A stretch of 30,214 nucleotides of DNA, from the IMG/VR virus record IMGVR_UViG_3300042892_003081, positions 1 to 30,214 of that record. One strand, written 5' to 3'. The position numbers and the translations under genes were made by a program. Under the pieces are notes generated by a model, which was given only the letters and a program-made list of their open reading frames with translations, did no database searches and was not told where the DNA came from. This DNA is from a virus. This document shows, one piece after another, positions 1 to 7,353 of this stretch; position 1 is the stretch's first letter, and each line of letters starts with the position of its first letter.

Positions 1-720
1 AATCAACATGTTTCGCTTGGCGATGAATCGCGATTCTTTCATTACACCGCCAGCTTGGCTGTACATGTGTTGAAATAATCCCAATAGTTCTCTATTGACT
101 GACAGATCAAATTTACCACCAGCAGCATTTAGGCCACCAGCTGAGCTATTTGGATCCTTGATAAATTTATCCCATGCTGCTGTAAACGTTGCTGGATCCG
201 CAAATAGGCCAGTATCCGCCACTGGTGCAGCAGCAGGGGCCGGGGCAGTAGTACCGCCCACTGGGGCCATGGGATCAGGTTTAGCTGCACCAGCTGCACC
301 AGCTGCACCAGCTGCACCAGCTGCACCACCAGCAGTTGGATCATTGTTTTTGCCCAAGGCGTCAATTCCTCGCACGGCTTTGTCGGCTGTGTCGTTGCCC
401 AATGCTGCGGCTGTTTTTAATATCCCTTTACCGATATTACCCGCGACGCCTAACTGTGGGTTGGAAAAAGAATCACGTTTATTGGAATATTTTGGAGCAG
501 CTTGCCCTGCTATTTTACCAGTGATAGGATCAGGTACAGCAGTGGCTGGTGGTGCTGGTGGTGGTACTGGTGCTGGTGCTGGTGCTGGTGCTGGTGCCGA
601 AGTAGCAGGTGGTACACCTGGTTGCTTGGCTGCTGATGCCGCACGATTCTTAGTCAGTGCTGCACGTTGTTGTGCTGGTGTAGCCTCTGATACTGATTTT
701 CTTGTGTTATTCGTTTTCAT
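1..720 (-). CDS. Ala/Pro-rich protein, partial (C-terminus beyond left edge)
   Basis: This frame is open from an ATG at 720 to base 1, so 240 residues are visible and the C-terminus lies outside the window. The protein starts MKTNNTRKSV and is basic for about 40 residues. It then has an Ala-Pro repeat (about residues 41-60), a mixed segment, a Gly-Ala-Ala repeat (about 129-146) and an Ala/Pro linker. The last visible part, from about residue 170, looks folded, with FTAAWDKFIKDPN and VNRELLGLFQHMY. No signal peptide or membrane segment is seen. It overlaps the upstream 84-aa gene by 14 bases, so the two are probably co-transcribed. Flexible Ala/Pro/Gly linkers suit a structural or internal virion protein, but I do not recognise a family. 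The plus-strand frame opposite it is judged a compositional shadow. Confidence 0.7.
   Translation of the reverse strand, partial: MKTNNTRKSVSEATPAQQRAALTKNRAASAAKQPGVPPATSAPAPAPAPAPVPPPAPPATAVPDPITGKIAGQAAPKYSNKRDSFSNPQLGVAGNIGKGILKTAAALGNDTADKAVRGIDALGKNNDPTAGGAAGAAGAAGAAGAAKPDPMAPVGGTTAPAPAAAPVADTGLFADPATFTAAWDKFIKDPNSSAGGLNAAGGKFDLSVNRELLGLFQHMYSQAGGVMKESRFIAKRNMLI
284..328. repeat. Tandem 9-bp repeat, five perfect copies
   Basis: The unit gctgcacca occurs five times head to tail without a mismatch. On the minus strand it encodes Gly-Ala-Ala repeats inside the Ala/Pro-rich protein. The unit is a multiple of three, so copy-number change would lengthen or shorten the linker without shifting the frame. 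Confidence 0.9.
569..598. repeat. Tandem 6-bp repeat, four perfect copies plus one variant
   Basis: The unit ggtgct is repeated four times and followed by ggtgcc. On the minus strand it encodes an Ala-Pro dipeptide run in the same low-complexity protein. This is an in-frame repeat, and copy-number variation would change only linker length. Confidence 0.85.
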
Positions 721-961
721 CGTTACCAAATCTCCTTACGCCACGTATGAATTTATTGGGGTCTTGGCTTCGAATGCTATTAATCAATCTGCGTTCCAAC
801 TCTTCTGCTGCATCAGCATCATAGTTTTCACGGATATACCTGACCAGATTAATGGCTCCAGCGATGACATTACTAGCACGACTTTCCACTAGATTTGCTC
901 GATCGCGGTGTGCCAACAAACTATCCAGTTCGTCAAGTATGCTGCGAGTACGCTTTTGCAA
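707..961 (-). CDS. Small hypothetical protein (84 aa), TTG start
   Basis: The protein is charged and probably mostly helical (QKRTRSILDELDSLLAHRDRAN, then a Glu/Arg-rich segment around RYIRENYDADAAEELERR). I do not recognise it. The start chosen is TTG at 961 because GGAG lies eight bases upstream (970-973) and an in-frame TAA closes the frame further up without an ATG. A T4-late-like box (CATAAATA, 983-990) stands in front. Its 3' end overlaps the start of the Ala/Pro-rich gene by 14 bases, suggesting one late transcript for both. It may be a virion or assembly component by position only. Confidence 0.65.
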   Translation of the reverse strand: MQKRTRSILDELDSLLAHRDRANLVESRASNVIAGAINLVRYIRENYDADAAEELERRLINSIRSQDPNKFIRGVRRFGNDENE

Positions 962-982
962 AATTTTAACTCCAATATGTGG

Positions 983-990
983 TATTTATG
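983..990 (-). promoter_or_regulatory. Late promoter candidate (CATAAATA)
   Basis: On the minus strand CATAAATA matches the T4 late consensus TATAAATA at seven of eight positions. It lies 21 bases before the TTG start of the 84-aa gene, with the GGAG ribosome site in between. It pairs with the divergent perfect box at 1034-1041. Confidence 0.5.
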
Positions 991-1033
991 GAAATTCAGA
1001 TTTAATTAAATTATAAGACTGATAATATGCTAC

Positions 1034-1041
1034 TATAAATA
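1034..1041 (+). promoter_or_regulatory. Late promoter TATAAATA
   Basis: This is a perfect match to the T4 late promoter element read by gp55-programmed RNA polymerase. If transcription starts about six bases downstream, as in T4, the mRNA would begin at about 1047, two bases before the ATG at 1049. The first gene of the plus-strand operon would then be translated from an essentially leaderless mRNA. No Shine-Dalgarno is visible. Confidence 0.75.
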
Positions 1042-1048
1042 CAGCACG

Positions 1049-1759
1049 ATGCACCAATCCTTTCCACAACCCTACCACAGTCAGTTCGATCTCAGAGGTG
1101 AATCATTTGCCTGCTATGGCAGCGATTTCCGTGGCATAATTGATTATACTTTTAATAACCAAGGTTACCGATCTGACTTTGATTTCGACGTCGATGATAC
1201 TGATCCCATTGTAGTATGCCTGGGCAGCAGTATAACCACAGGCCATGGATTGCCAGTGACGCGATCATTTCCTGGACTGATTGCTGCCAAATATCAGAAG
1301 AAACTCTGGAATCTGGGCCAAGGATGTTTCCGGTCATCTAATCAAACTATGGTGGATCAAGTACGTTTTCTTACCGAGTCTGGTCTAAATATTGATATGT
1401 TGATGGTGCAATTTACGCATATCAACAGGCAAGGTACTAAGTCTAACAGTTATTTAGAATTAAATCAAGAAATCTGTATTCAAAACTTTGTTGATAACCT
1501 ACGTGACATGACAGAAATGCTGACAGGATGTCAGTGGTGTTGGATGTTGATGGATTACAGTGGTGCTGAATTTCCACAGTATGTTACTGACCATCCCAAC
1601 AAATTGGCCATTGATCCTGACATCATTGACAATATATCAGTGGCTGACTACGAACATTTGGCACCCACCACAACCGCACTGGCAGCACTCAGAGCCCATC
1701 CTGGCCCACTTTGGCATCTGTATACTGCTCGAGACATAATAAATTTCATGAAATCATGA
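1049..1759 (+). CDS. SGNH/GDSL-type hydrolase-like protein
   Basis: This 236-aa protein has the layout of an SGNH hydrolase. VVCLGSSITTGHG (residues 55-67) matches the GDS nucleophile block, with Ser61 in the nucleophile position and Ser60 in place of Asp. NLGQGC (88-93) fits the second, Gly-containing block. The usual GxND block is not obvious (LMVQFTHINR may stand in its place), and the C-terminal Asp-x-x-His dyad is not certain. Family members remove acyl groups from carbohydrates or lipids, so acetyl-group trimming of a surface glycan is a reasonable guess. It is first in a coupled four-gene plus-strand operon behind a perfect late box. A second SGNH protein lies at 28782-29510. No signal peptide is seen. 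Confidence 0.6.
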   Translation: MHQSFPQPYHSQFDLRGESFACYGSDFRGIIDYTFNNQGYRSDFDFDVDDTDPIVVCLGSSITTGHGLPVTRSFPGLIAAKYQKKLWNLGQGCFRSSNQTMVDQVRFLTESGLNIDMLMVQFTHINRQGTKSNSYLELNQEICIQNFVDNLRDMTEMLTGCQWCWMLMDYSGAEFPQYVTDHPNKLAIDPDIIDNISVADYEHLAPTTTALAALRAHPGPLWHLYTARDIINFMKS

Positions 1760-2232
1760 GCATACACACACATTGGCGCAATAAACAATTGGGATCTGAT
1801 GCCAGTCTACTCTGGCAGGAAACCCTGTGTCTGGATTTCTTAAAACGACATCCTGACATCGATTGGCGATGGTATGGCCAACGTGGTGATTTTTATCGGC
1901 ACTGCCAACAGCTCATGCCCATGTCTGATCTGGGCCAGGGTGTGGTCATCATCAATTACCCTGTGCAAGTCGCACCCAAGAGATTCATTGACACCATCAA
2001 CATCCTATTACACAGGAATCCACCAGCAGTATATCTGGCTGTCAATCGCTTTGAATTTGTAGCAACGTCAGATCTATCGTGGCCAGAATCTCTGCCTGAA
2101 TGTCTGGATCTAATAGTCAGTCAATTGAAGTATCCATTCAAGCGAGTGACTGATCCTGCCATGGATGTGGGTGGATTTAATTTTGTAGGAGTACACGGTC
2201 TGGATATCTATACATATGAAAATAATCAATAA
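1756..2232 (+). CDS. Hypothetical protein (158 aa) in late operon
   Basis: The start is the ATG at 1756, whose ATGA overlaps the stop of the SGNH gene; an earlier in-frame start at 1711 lies deep inside that gene and is less likely. The sequence is soluble, rich in Trp, Asp and hydrophobic strands (VVIINYPV, PAVYLAVNRFEFVA), with no membrane segment or motif I recognise. The alternating strands and helices could be a Rossmann-like fold, but this is only an impression. Coupling to the SGNH hydrolase and to two further unknowns suggests a shared late function. Confidence 0.6.
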   Translation: MSIHTHWRNKQLGSDASLLWQETLCLDFLKRHPDIDWRWYGQRGDFYRHCQQLMPMSDLGQGVVIINYPVQVAPKRFIDTINILLHRNPPAVYLAVNRFEFVATSDLSWPESLPECLDLIVSQLKYPFKRVTDPAMDVGGFNFVGVHGLDIYTYENNQ

Positions 2233-2776
2233 CTATCAGGATATTCAGCCAGGGCCATTACAACGTGCCAGATTGTATTTGTCTGGGCATCCATTGGCTG
2301 CGATGCATCGTAAAAAAATCAAGAACATATCATATGTCGAGCCCGATTACATATCTGCCATCGATCAGGAGCTCACTGATGACTATATCAGTGTAGATTG
2401 TGCTGGCTGGTACTTTGCTGCTGGTCGCCAGTGTACTGCCATTGAGTGCCACCCTGCAAGTTCAAGTCAGTGGCCAGTGCTGTTTGAATACGACTATATG
2501 ACCTGGCGTCCCACATACTTGCCTTGCGACGCTGTATTGTGCTATCACAGCACAGAATTCAGATATGCCACATTGGCACAGTTTGCTGGTTTCTTTAACA
2601 CCTGGGGTCCACAACACAAAAAGTACATCGTGGGACTGGATCCAACTAAAATTAAATTCAATTATCTCAAGTATCGTCTGTTGGATCAGTTAAGCCAACA
2701 GATATCTTGGCCACATGCCATTAGAACATTGTACTCAGCTGATTTTGAATTATTGTTTGTCCTGGAGTCTGTATGA
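2216..2776 (+). CDS. Hypothetical protein (186 aa), possibly a degenerate methyltransferase fold
   Basis: It overlaps the preceding gene by 17 bases and the following gene by ATGA. The central part reads as alternating strands: YISVDCAGWYFA (about 58-69), TAIECHPA (74-81) and DAVLCYHSTEFRYATLAQF (about 106-124), ending near KYIVGLDPTKIKF. This order recalls a class I methyltransferase with a weakened glycine-rich loop, but no intact SAM motif is visible, so the function is unassigned. There is no signal peptide or transmembrane helix. It belongs to the four-gene late operon at 1049-3528. Confidence 0.55.
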   Translation: MKIINNYQDIQPGPLQRARLYLSGHPLAAMHRKKIKNISYVEPDYISAIDQELTDDYISVDCAGWYFAAGRQCTAIECHPASSSQWPVLFEYDYMTWRPTYLPCDAVLCYHSTEFRYATLAQFAGFFNTWGPQHKKYIVGLDPTKIKFNYLKYRLLDQLSQQISWPHAIRTLYSADFELLFVLESV

Positions 2777-3528
2777 AGACTCTGATACTGTTCAGAGAAG
2801 GACTAAGTGGACATTATCTAAAATCATTAATAGATGATGAACCTGTTGATGTAAAGTTTCGCATGGATCCCTGGTATCCTGGCATTTACGATACATTGAC
2901 GCCACCTGCTGAGGATCAATCGTGTGTATGCTTACACCAACTACCTGATGCAGTATATGCTGATAAATTTGATCGTGTGTTCACTGTGTTAGCCAATAAA
3001 TCCATATATCATGCCATATACAATGTGTTTACCAAGAAGGTGTTGGTGGAACAATCCAGCCCTGATGAATTTGCCTGTTGGCAGGACCACATGGTCACAT
3101 GGTATGATCGCTGTTATTACAACATAGAAGAATATTGGGGATTATTCCAGCAGGACACGGCGCTGGGCCAGGTCATCGATTTCGACCAGATTCTGGATGC
3201 AGACTACATGGATCAGTTGTTCCAACAACATTACGGCCGTACACTGAGTGACAATCAACGGCGCATTGTGACAGAATATAGTGCCAAACAATTGAATTTA
3301 ACTTTGAGTACTGCCGGCACCAGTATGCAGGAGATTGTTGATGCCATACCTGATCAGTTATTTCAGGAAAATCCCTGGTTTGCGGCCTATTGCCTGTTCA
3401 AGTTTGAAAAAAATAACCAGCTGCCGGAAAGCAATAGGCTGTGGACCATTGATGATGTCACACAGCCCATTGACAAACAATTTTTATTGTCTGTTGCACA
3501 ACAATATCGCATTAACCAGCAGTCTTGA
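2773..3528 (+). CDS. Hypothetical protein (251 aa), faintly sulfotransferase-like
   Basis: It is the last gene of the late operon, joined to its neighbour by ATGA and ending 17 bases inside the 3' end of the convergent helicase gene. The N-terminus LILFREGLSGHYLKSLI (residues 4-20) sits where sulfotransferases have their PAPS-binding loop. A later segment with a VIDFDQIL strand and a QLFQQHYGRTLSDNQRRIV helix resembles the end of such enzymes. There is no classical P-loop and no clear second PAPS motif, so this is weak. An alternative is a phage-specific glycan-modifying or structural protein. Confidence 0.55.
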   Translation: MKTLILFREGLSGHYLKSLIDDEPVDVKFRMDPWYPGIYDTLTPPAEDQSCVCLHQLPDAVYADKFDRVFTVLANKSIYHAIYNVFTKKVLVEQSSPDEFACWQDHMVTWYDRCYYNIEEYWGLFQQDTALGQVIDFDQILDADYMDQLFQQHYGRTLSDNQRRIVTEYSAKQLNLTLSTAGTSMQEIVDAIPDQLFQENPWFAAYCLFKFEKNNQLPESNRLWTIDDVTQPIDKQFLLSVAQQYRINQQS

Positions 3529-4900
3529 GCCCAGCCAACATATTCTTTAACTTGGCACTGTTGACTTCGGCCACTGGCACTGATCTGTTGGCCATGCTGT
3601 TGACCACTGTGCTGGTTTTGATCTGATCCAGTACTGCACTCATGGGCTTGGCTGGTCCACGATCCTGATTTTCCAGTCCGGGATCAGTTATACGCATGGT
3701 TTCAATGTTATAGTCCAGATCCACCTTCTGCCCTGCACCAGCACCTGACCGATTCTTCATACACTGAATCTGATACTTGCCACGTTCCTTCATGGCGCGG
3801 CTGGTAAAGATACCAAACACATTATCTGCTGTGTTGATCTTGCTGATACCACCGGAGATGTGACTGTGATCAAATTCAATCTCTTCCACAGCACTACGGT
3901 TCAACTGACTGGCTGTGATGAAAAATACATTCAATTCTTCTGCCAGGTTACGTAATTCTTCTGATACATATTTGTCCTTGACGAACAAGTCGTTGGGGCT
4001 GACCTTGGCACTGGCCGGCATCAACAAGTCCAGATAGTCCACCATGACAAAGTCAACTTTAGTACCAGATTGAATCTCCATTTCCTTGATGTAGGCACGT
4101 ATGTCATTGACATTGTTCTGTGCTGGCATGGCCTTGATGCGATATTCACCATATTTCTTCTTGGCCACATTCAGTTTCATCACTGCGTCGTCTATGTTCC
4201 GACGAATCTCTTTGGTGCCCATGTTGGATATCATGGCATCAGTTCTCAAGGATGTCAGTCCCTCACTGAGTTCCAGACTGATGTACACGCCGCTTAATCC
4301 AGCCTGTAGCCAGTTGATGGCAATGTTCATCATGAACAGTGATTTACCTGATCCGGATCCGCCAGCGAAGATGTTGAGTTCCCCACGGCTGAATCCCCCG
4401 TACAGTATGTGATCCAGGCTGGGCCAGCCTGTGCTGACTTTATAACCGTTGTCAAAGTATGCCGTCAATCGGGCCTTGGGGTCTTCAAAATAATCAGTAC
4501 CCATGTCCTTGGTCAGGCTGATCTGTACTGCGTCTTTGATCAAACGCTCAATAGATCCAAAGTCCTGCTCGGGCTTCTCCAACAAGTCCACCGACTCCAT
4601 GATGGCTCTGTATAGCTCTTTGCGTCGTGTAAACTTCTCAAACTCATCCAGTAACCATCCGTCGCGGACTTCTCCTGCGGGTATGGGTTTTAATTGTACA
4701 TCTGCCACTGCATTGATTTGATCCAATGTGGGCAGTATTTTGTATCGGTCACTGTGCTCTAATAAAAATGTTGCTGCTTTGACCAGACTGCGATCAAAGT
4801 TCTTGGGATTGAAAATATTTTTAATTCGTACGAAACTCTCTACATCTGACATCATCATTTCTAAAAACATCTTTTGTACTTGTACGCTGTATTCTTCCAT
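3512..4900 (-). CDS. 41: Replicative DNA helicase, DnaB/T4 gp41 type
   Basis: This is the ring helicase that unwinds the replication fork and works with the gp61 primase. The 462-aa length fits T4 gp41. The N-terminal helical domain is followed by a RecA-like core: Walker A GGSGSGKS (180-187), Walker B strand FVMVDYLDLL (284-293), SQLNR (331-335) and the Arg/Gly-rich loop KNRSGAGAG (382-390) near the end of the core. About 55 residues beyond form a tail rich in Ala/Ser/Val, perhaps for partner contacts. The start ATG at 4900 has AGGAG five bases upstream. The primase gene lies eight bases upstream on the same strand, the usual T4 pairing. Its 3' end overlaps the convergent operon by 17 bases. 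Confidence 0.95.
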   Translation of the reverse strand: MEEYSVQVQKMFLEMMMSDVESFVRIKNIFNPKNFDRSLVKAATFLLEHSDRYKILPTLDQINAVADVQLKPIPAGEVRDGWLLDEFEKFTRRKELYRAIMESVDLLEKPEQDFGSIERLIKDAVQISLTKDMGTDYFEDPKARLTAYFDNGYKVSTGWPSLDHILYGGFSRGELNIFAGGSGSGKSLFMMNIAINWLQAGLSGVYISLELSEGLTSLRTDAMISNMGTKEIRRNIDDAVMKLNVAKKKYGEYRIKAMPAQNNVNDIRAYIKEMEIQSGTKVDFVMVDYLDLLMPASAKVSPNDLFVKDKYVSEELRNLAEELNVFFITASQLNRSAVEEIEFDHSHISGGISKINTADNVFGIFTSRAMKERGKYQIQCMKNRSGAGAGQKVDLDYNIETMRITDPGLENQDRGPAKPMSAVLDQIKTSTVVNSMANRSVPVAEVNSAKLKNMLAGLKTAG

Positions 4901-4908
4901 GTATTCTC

Positions 4909-5952
4909 CTATAGACTATTATATAGCCTGCGCTTGATGATCTCAATCTTTAATCTGCTGGTTTCCACCGCAGCCAATATGCTCTTTAATGCAAACAGTT
5001 TGCCATATCTGGTCACTGCTTCGTTGACGTCCTTGCATGTCTCTTGCCAGACTGGAAAACTCACGTCCCATCCGTACTCCAAGGCAGCATCCACCATCTT
5101 GCGTCCAGGTTTATCGGTGTCTGGCACCACTATGACCTGACGGCCCAGACGGTCTATGATATCAGCCTGTTGTTCACTGACTTCGTTGCCTAGGATGGCC
5201 ACGCCGTCAATAGCCATTGCATCGAATGGCCCTTCGCATACAATGACAAAGCGACTTGCAGGAAGTTGTCTATCCACATTGAAAACATAGTTGGGCTCGT
5301 GTTGTGTAAAATATTTGGGTTTGATGTCGTCTTGTACGGCACGGGCACTGTATCCAATGATCTGGCCCTGCCAGGTAAATGGAATAATTATCCGCCGATG
5401 TAAGTTGTATTGTGTTTCAGGTGTCCAGTAAAAATCATACTTCTTGACGTCTACATTGCGTTCTGCGGCGTACAACACAGATCGATGCCAGTCATCTGGT
5501 ACGTCCTGCTCGTCATTCAGAATGTAGAAAGTATTCAGTTGTTGAAAACTACAGGCTTCTTCTGGTAATGGTCTGGGTTTAAATGTGATTGGTGTTTCAG
5601 GCTCTGCTGCCCGTAACACTTCTGGCGATATCAGTTCTCGAACTCTGATGGCGTCGATTGTCAGTTTTTTAATGGTGTTATCATCAGCACCCAGCCAGCT
5701 CAATAGTTTTCTGAACTTGTATGTTAAATGACGACCGGGTTGATAGCTGGCTTTGAAGTTGCAGTTAAAACAATGATAGCTGACACCACCGTCGGCATTC
5801 ATCATCATACCACCGCGGCCACGGGTGTCTGCTGATTCTCCATTGTGATGGCAACACACAGCATTAAACGATATCCATCCTGACGATGAATTAGTTTTAC
5901 GTTTTCCAGGAAGGATCAGACGCACAGCGTCCTGAATGGTATTCAACATCAT
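4909..5952 (-). CDS. 61: DNA primase, T4 gp61 type
   Basis: It makes the RNA primers for lagging-strand synthesis with the gp41 helicase. An N-terminal CHC2-type zinc site is seen as C33-x2-H36 and C61-x2-C64. The TOPRIM catalytic core follows, with CEGPFDAMAIDG (239-250, Glu240) and VVPDTDKPG (275-283, Asp278/Asp280). The length of 347 aa fits the family. Two tandem ATGs (5952 and 5949) compete as start. The promoter's -10 box ends three bases before the first and six before the second, and there is no Shine-Dalgarno, so the transcript is probably leaderless and may use the second ATG. Confidence 0.95.
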   Translation of the reverse strand: MMLNTIQDAVRLILPGKRKTNSSSGWISFNAVCCHHNGESADTRGRGGMMMNADGGVSYHCFNCNFKASYQPGRHLTYKFRKLLSWLGADDNTIKKLTIDAIRVRELISPEVLRAAEPETPITFKPRPLPEEACSFQQLNTFYILNDEQDVPDDWHRSVLYAAERNVDVKKYDFYWTPETQYNLHRRIIIPFTWQGQIIGYSARAVQDDIKPKYFTQHEPNYVFNVDRQLPASRFVIVCEGPFDAMAIDGVAILGNEVSEQQADIIDRLGRQVIVVPDTDKPGRKMVDAALEYGWDVSFPVWQETCKDVNEAVTRYGKLFALKSILAAVETSRLKIEIIKRRLYNSL

Positions 5953-5955
5953 GCT

Positions 5956-5984
5956 AGTATAGCAGAATTATTGGACTAAATCAA
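5956..5984 (-). promoter_or_regulatory. Sigma70-like early promoter of the primase-helicase operon
   Basis: On the minus strand: TTGATT (5979-5984), a 17-base spacer ending in TGC (extended -10), then TATACT (5956-5961). The predicted start of transcription falls on or beside the start codons of the primase gene, so a leader is essentially absent. Confidence 0.75.
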
Positions 5985-5993
5985 CTGGTCAGA

Positions 5994-6461
5994 TTACCGA
6001 TACAGCGGAGTCCAATATGCCGTTGTACCCACTGTTATTCGAGCCCAGGCAACCACTGCTGTGGTATCGGCAGGGAATCCAGTATTACCACTCAAAATTA
6101 CATTGGCTGTAGATACATTACCAGAATACACCGGCAGATAACTAGCCACATTGCTATTACTGTATGAACTATCAGTAAAATGCAAATTAGCGTAGGTGTA
6201 GAAGCTGCCAATATTAGCAGTAATGCTGTTGATGTTGGCAGTCTGAGTGGCGGCATTGGCATTGGCATAAGTTTGGTATGCAGTTAATGTTGTTTGGTTA
6301 ACCAGTATAACATTACCGCCCACGGTGCTGCCATCGTGTACACGTATAGTTCTTAAATCAGTATCATACGTAAGTTCACCCAATGGGCCTGTGTATGCTG
6401 TGCTTTGTATGGTATTGCCACGCTTTAATAGTATGTGGCCTACATTTGCGTATATGGTCAT
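5994..6461 (-). CDS. Tail-fibre/tropism-determinant type virion protein
   Basis: The first 50 residues (ILLKRGNTIQSTAYTGP, then GELTYDTDLRTIRVHDGST) are the short beta module found at the N-terminus of many phage fibres and major tropism determinants: an LKRG start, a GEL strand and an RVHDGST turn. The rest is a Thr/Asn/Ala-rich, low-charge beta sequence (TANINSITANIGSFYTYAN) typical of fibre shafts. It ends with a small aromatic C-terminus (WTPLYR). At 155 aa it is short for a full fibre, so it may be an adaptor or tip protein. Its ATG overlaps the stop of the upstream virion gene (ATGA). Confidence 0.7.
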   Translation of the reverse strand: MTIYANVGHILLKRGNTIQSTAYTGPLGELTYDTDLRTIRVHDGSTVGGNVILVNQTTLTAYQTYANANAATQTANINSITANIGSFYTYANLHFTDSSYSNSNVASYLPVYSGNVSTANVILSGNTGFPADTTAVVAWARITVGTTAYWTPLYR

Positions 6462-6946
6462 AGTGTTCCGCCATCAATTATCACTTCAGATTGTTCAGCT
6501 ATGGTTTCAGCATAGTAAGCTGGTAATATTTCCAACTCCAACGGGGCAGAATAATTATCGTCTACGTAAACAGGCTGTTCTGTGTTATCTGATGTTTTGA
6601 TTGTTTTAAATGTCAGTTTGTAAAAACGTTGTTCCAATGAATTTATTGTGCCTTTATCAATGGTGAAATTGCCCTGTCCTGCTGCAATATTGGCAAATGT
6701 CACAGCGTAGGTTTCCACAGTGAGTTGGTTGATGGGATCCTGTATACTGGCCTGCATGACGTAACCAGTGAGATTGACCTTCTTCTGATCCTGATTTTTA
6801 ACAATAACTTGTATGGGATTATCTACACCCTGGTAGACCTTGATGGGGCGGCTGTACACTTGGCGGTTCCTTGTCGTGAATATACTGGAGTCGAATATTT
6901 GAACTTCGACCGAATTCGGATAACTAAATAGTTTGACAGTAATCAT
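6458..6946 (-). CDS. Virion/baseplate-type beta protein (162 aa)
   Basis: The sequence is strand-rich with few charges. It contains a phrase like those of phage baseplate upper-protein N-domains: VYQGVDNPIQVIVKNQD, then KVNLTGYVMQASIQDP (about residues 38-73), i.e. a GD-like turn followed by an LTG strand. The C-terminal part resembles an Ig-like sandwich (KLTFKTIKTSDN). It is coupled by ATGA to the downstream fibre-type gene, which supports a structural role. The ribosome site AAGG is present. The start at 6946 is the first ATG of the frame after the candidate late box. Confidence 0.6.
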   Translation of the reverse strand: MITVKLFSYPNSVEVQIFDSSIFTTRNRQVYSRPIKVYQGVDNPIQVIVKNQDQKKVNLTGYVMQASIQDPINQLTVETYAVTFANIAAGQGNFTIDKGTINSLEQRFYKLTFKTIKTSDNTEQPVYVDDNYSAPLELEILPAYYAETIAEQSEVIIDGGTL

Positions 6947-6966
6947 TTTTACCTTGTCTTTTTCTA

Positions 6967-6974
6967 TATTTAGC
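6967..6974 (-). promoter_or_regulatory. Weak late promoter candidate (GCTAAATA)
   Basis: It matches six of eight positions of TATAAATA, with the invariant-looking TAAATA half intact. It lies 20 bases before the ATG of the two-gene virion operon and leaves room for a normal leader with AAGG. Confidence 0.35.
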
Positions 6975-6981
6975 GGAAACC

Positions 6982-7353
6982 GTGGAACAAATAAAACAGC
7001 TTTTAGACTCTTGGCCCTTTATGACCTATCTAGTGTATGGGGGCAATGACTATGTGGGCATCATACAGAATGCCGACGAGCAGATCACAACGATCTACGA
7101 TTACGCCAGCTTGCGTACACCTGAGCAGAAGAAGAGGTTCCTGGAATTGGGAGAGACATGGTGGTGGGAAAGCAACAGAATCATACCCATCAATGTGTTT
7201 CTAAAAGCTGATTGGGCAGATTTCAAGTTCTGTGTCAAAACCATGAACAGCAAGGATGTGGACATCAAGGTGGGCCATCAGGTCAACCTCAAAGATATGG
7301 CCATGAAGCGCAGCAAGCGCCGTAGTATCACCCTGGTGCGACGAGTTCCGTAG
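6982..7353 (+). CDS. Hypothetical protein (123 aa), GTG start
   Basis: The product is soluble. It has an aromatic N-terminal half (SWPFMTYLVYGGNDYVGII, residues 10-28), a helix ending in ETWWWESNRIIPINVFLK (53-70) and a strongly basic C-terminus (MAMKRSKRRSITLVRRV). I do not recognise a family; a nucleic-acid-binding role would fit the basic tail but is inference. GTG at 6982 is the first possible start; an ATG at codon 14 is the alternative, and no clear Shine-Dalgarno decides. It is a single plus-strand gene between two minus-strand blocks and overlaps the convergent gene by 26 bases. Confidence 0.6.
   Translation: MEQIKQLLDSWPFMTYLVYGGNDYVGIIQNADEQITTIYDYASLRTPEQKKRFLELGETWWWESNRIIPINVFLKADWADFKFCVKTMNSKDVDIKVGHQVNLKDMAMKRSKRRSITLVRRVP

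Noticed and set aside
284-328. Possible CRISPR array
   Set aside because: The 9-bp units are contiguous with no spacers and lie in a coding frame; no other repeat-spacer pattern or Cas gene was seen in the window.
95-892. A long plus-strand frame rich in Ala and Gly
   Set aside because: It lies opposite the low-complexity Ala/Pro gene and the coupled 84-aa gene. Its residue pattern is the complement of the same repeats, and no ribosome site precedes it.
1711-1755. Upstream start for the 158-aa gene
   Set aside because: Starts before 1756 lie inside the SGNH gene. The ATGA overlap at 1756 is the usual coupling in this operon.
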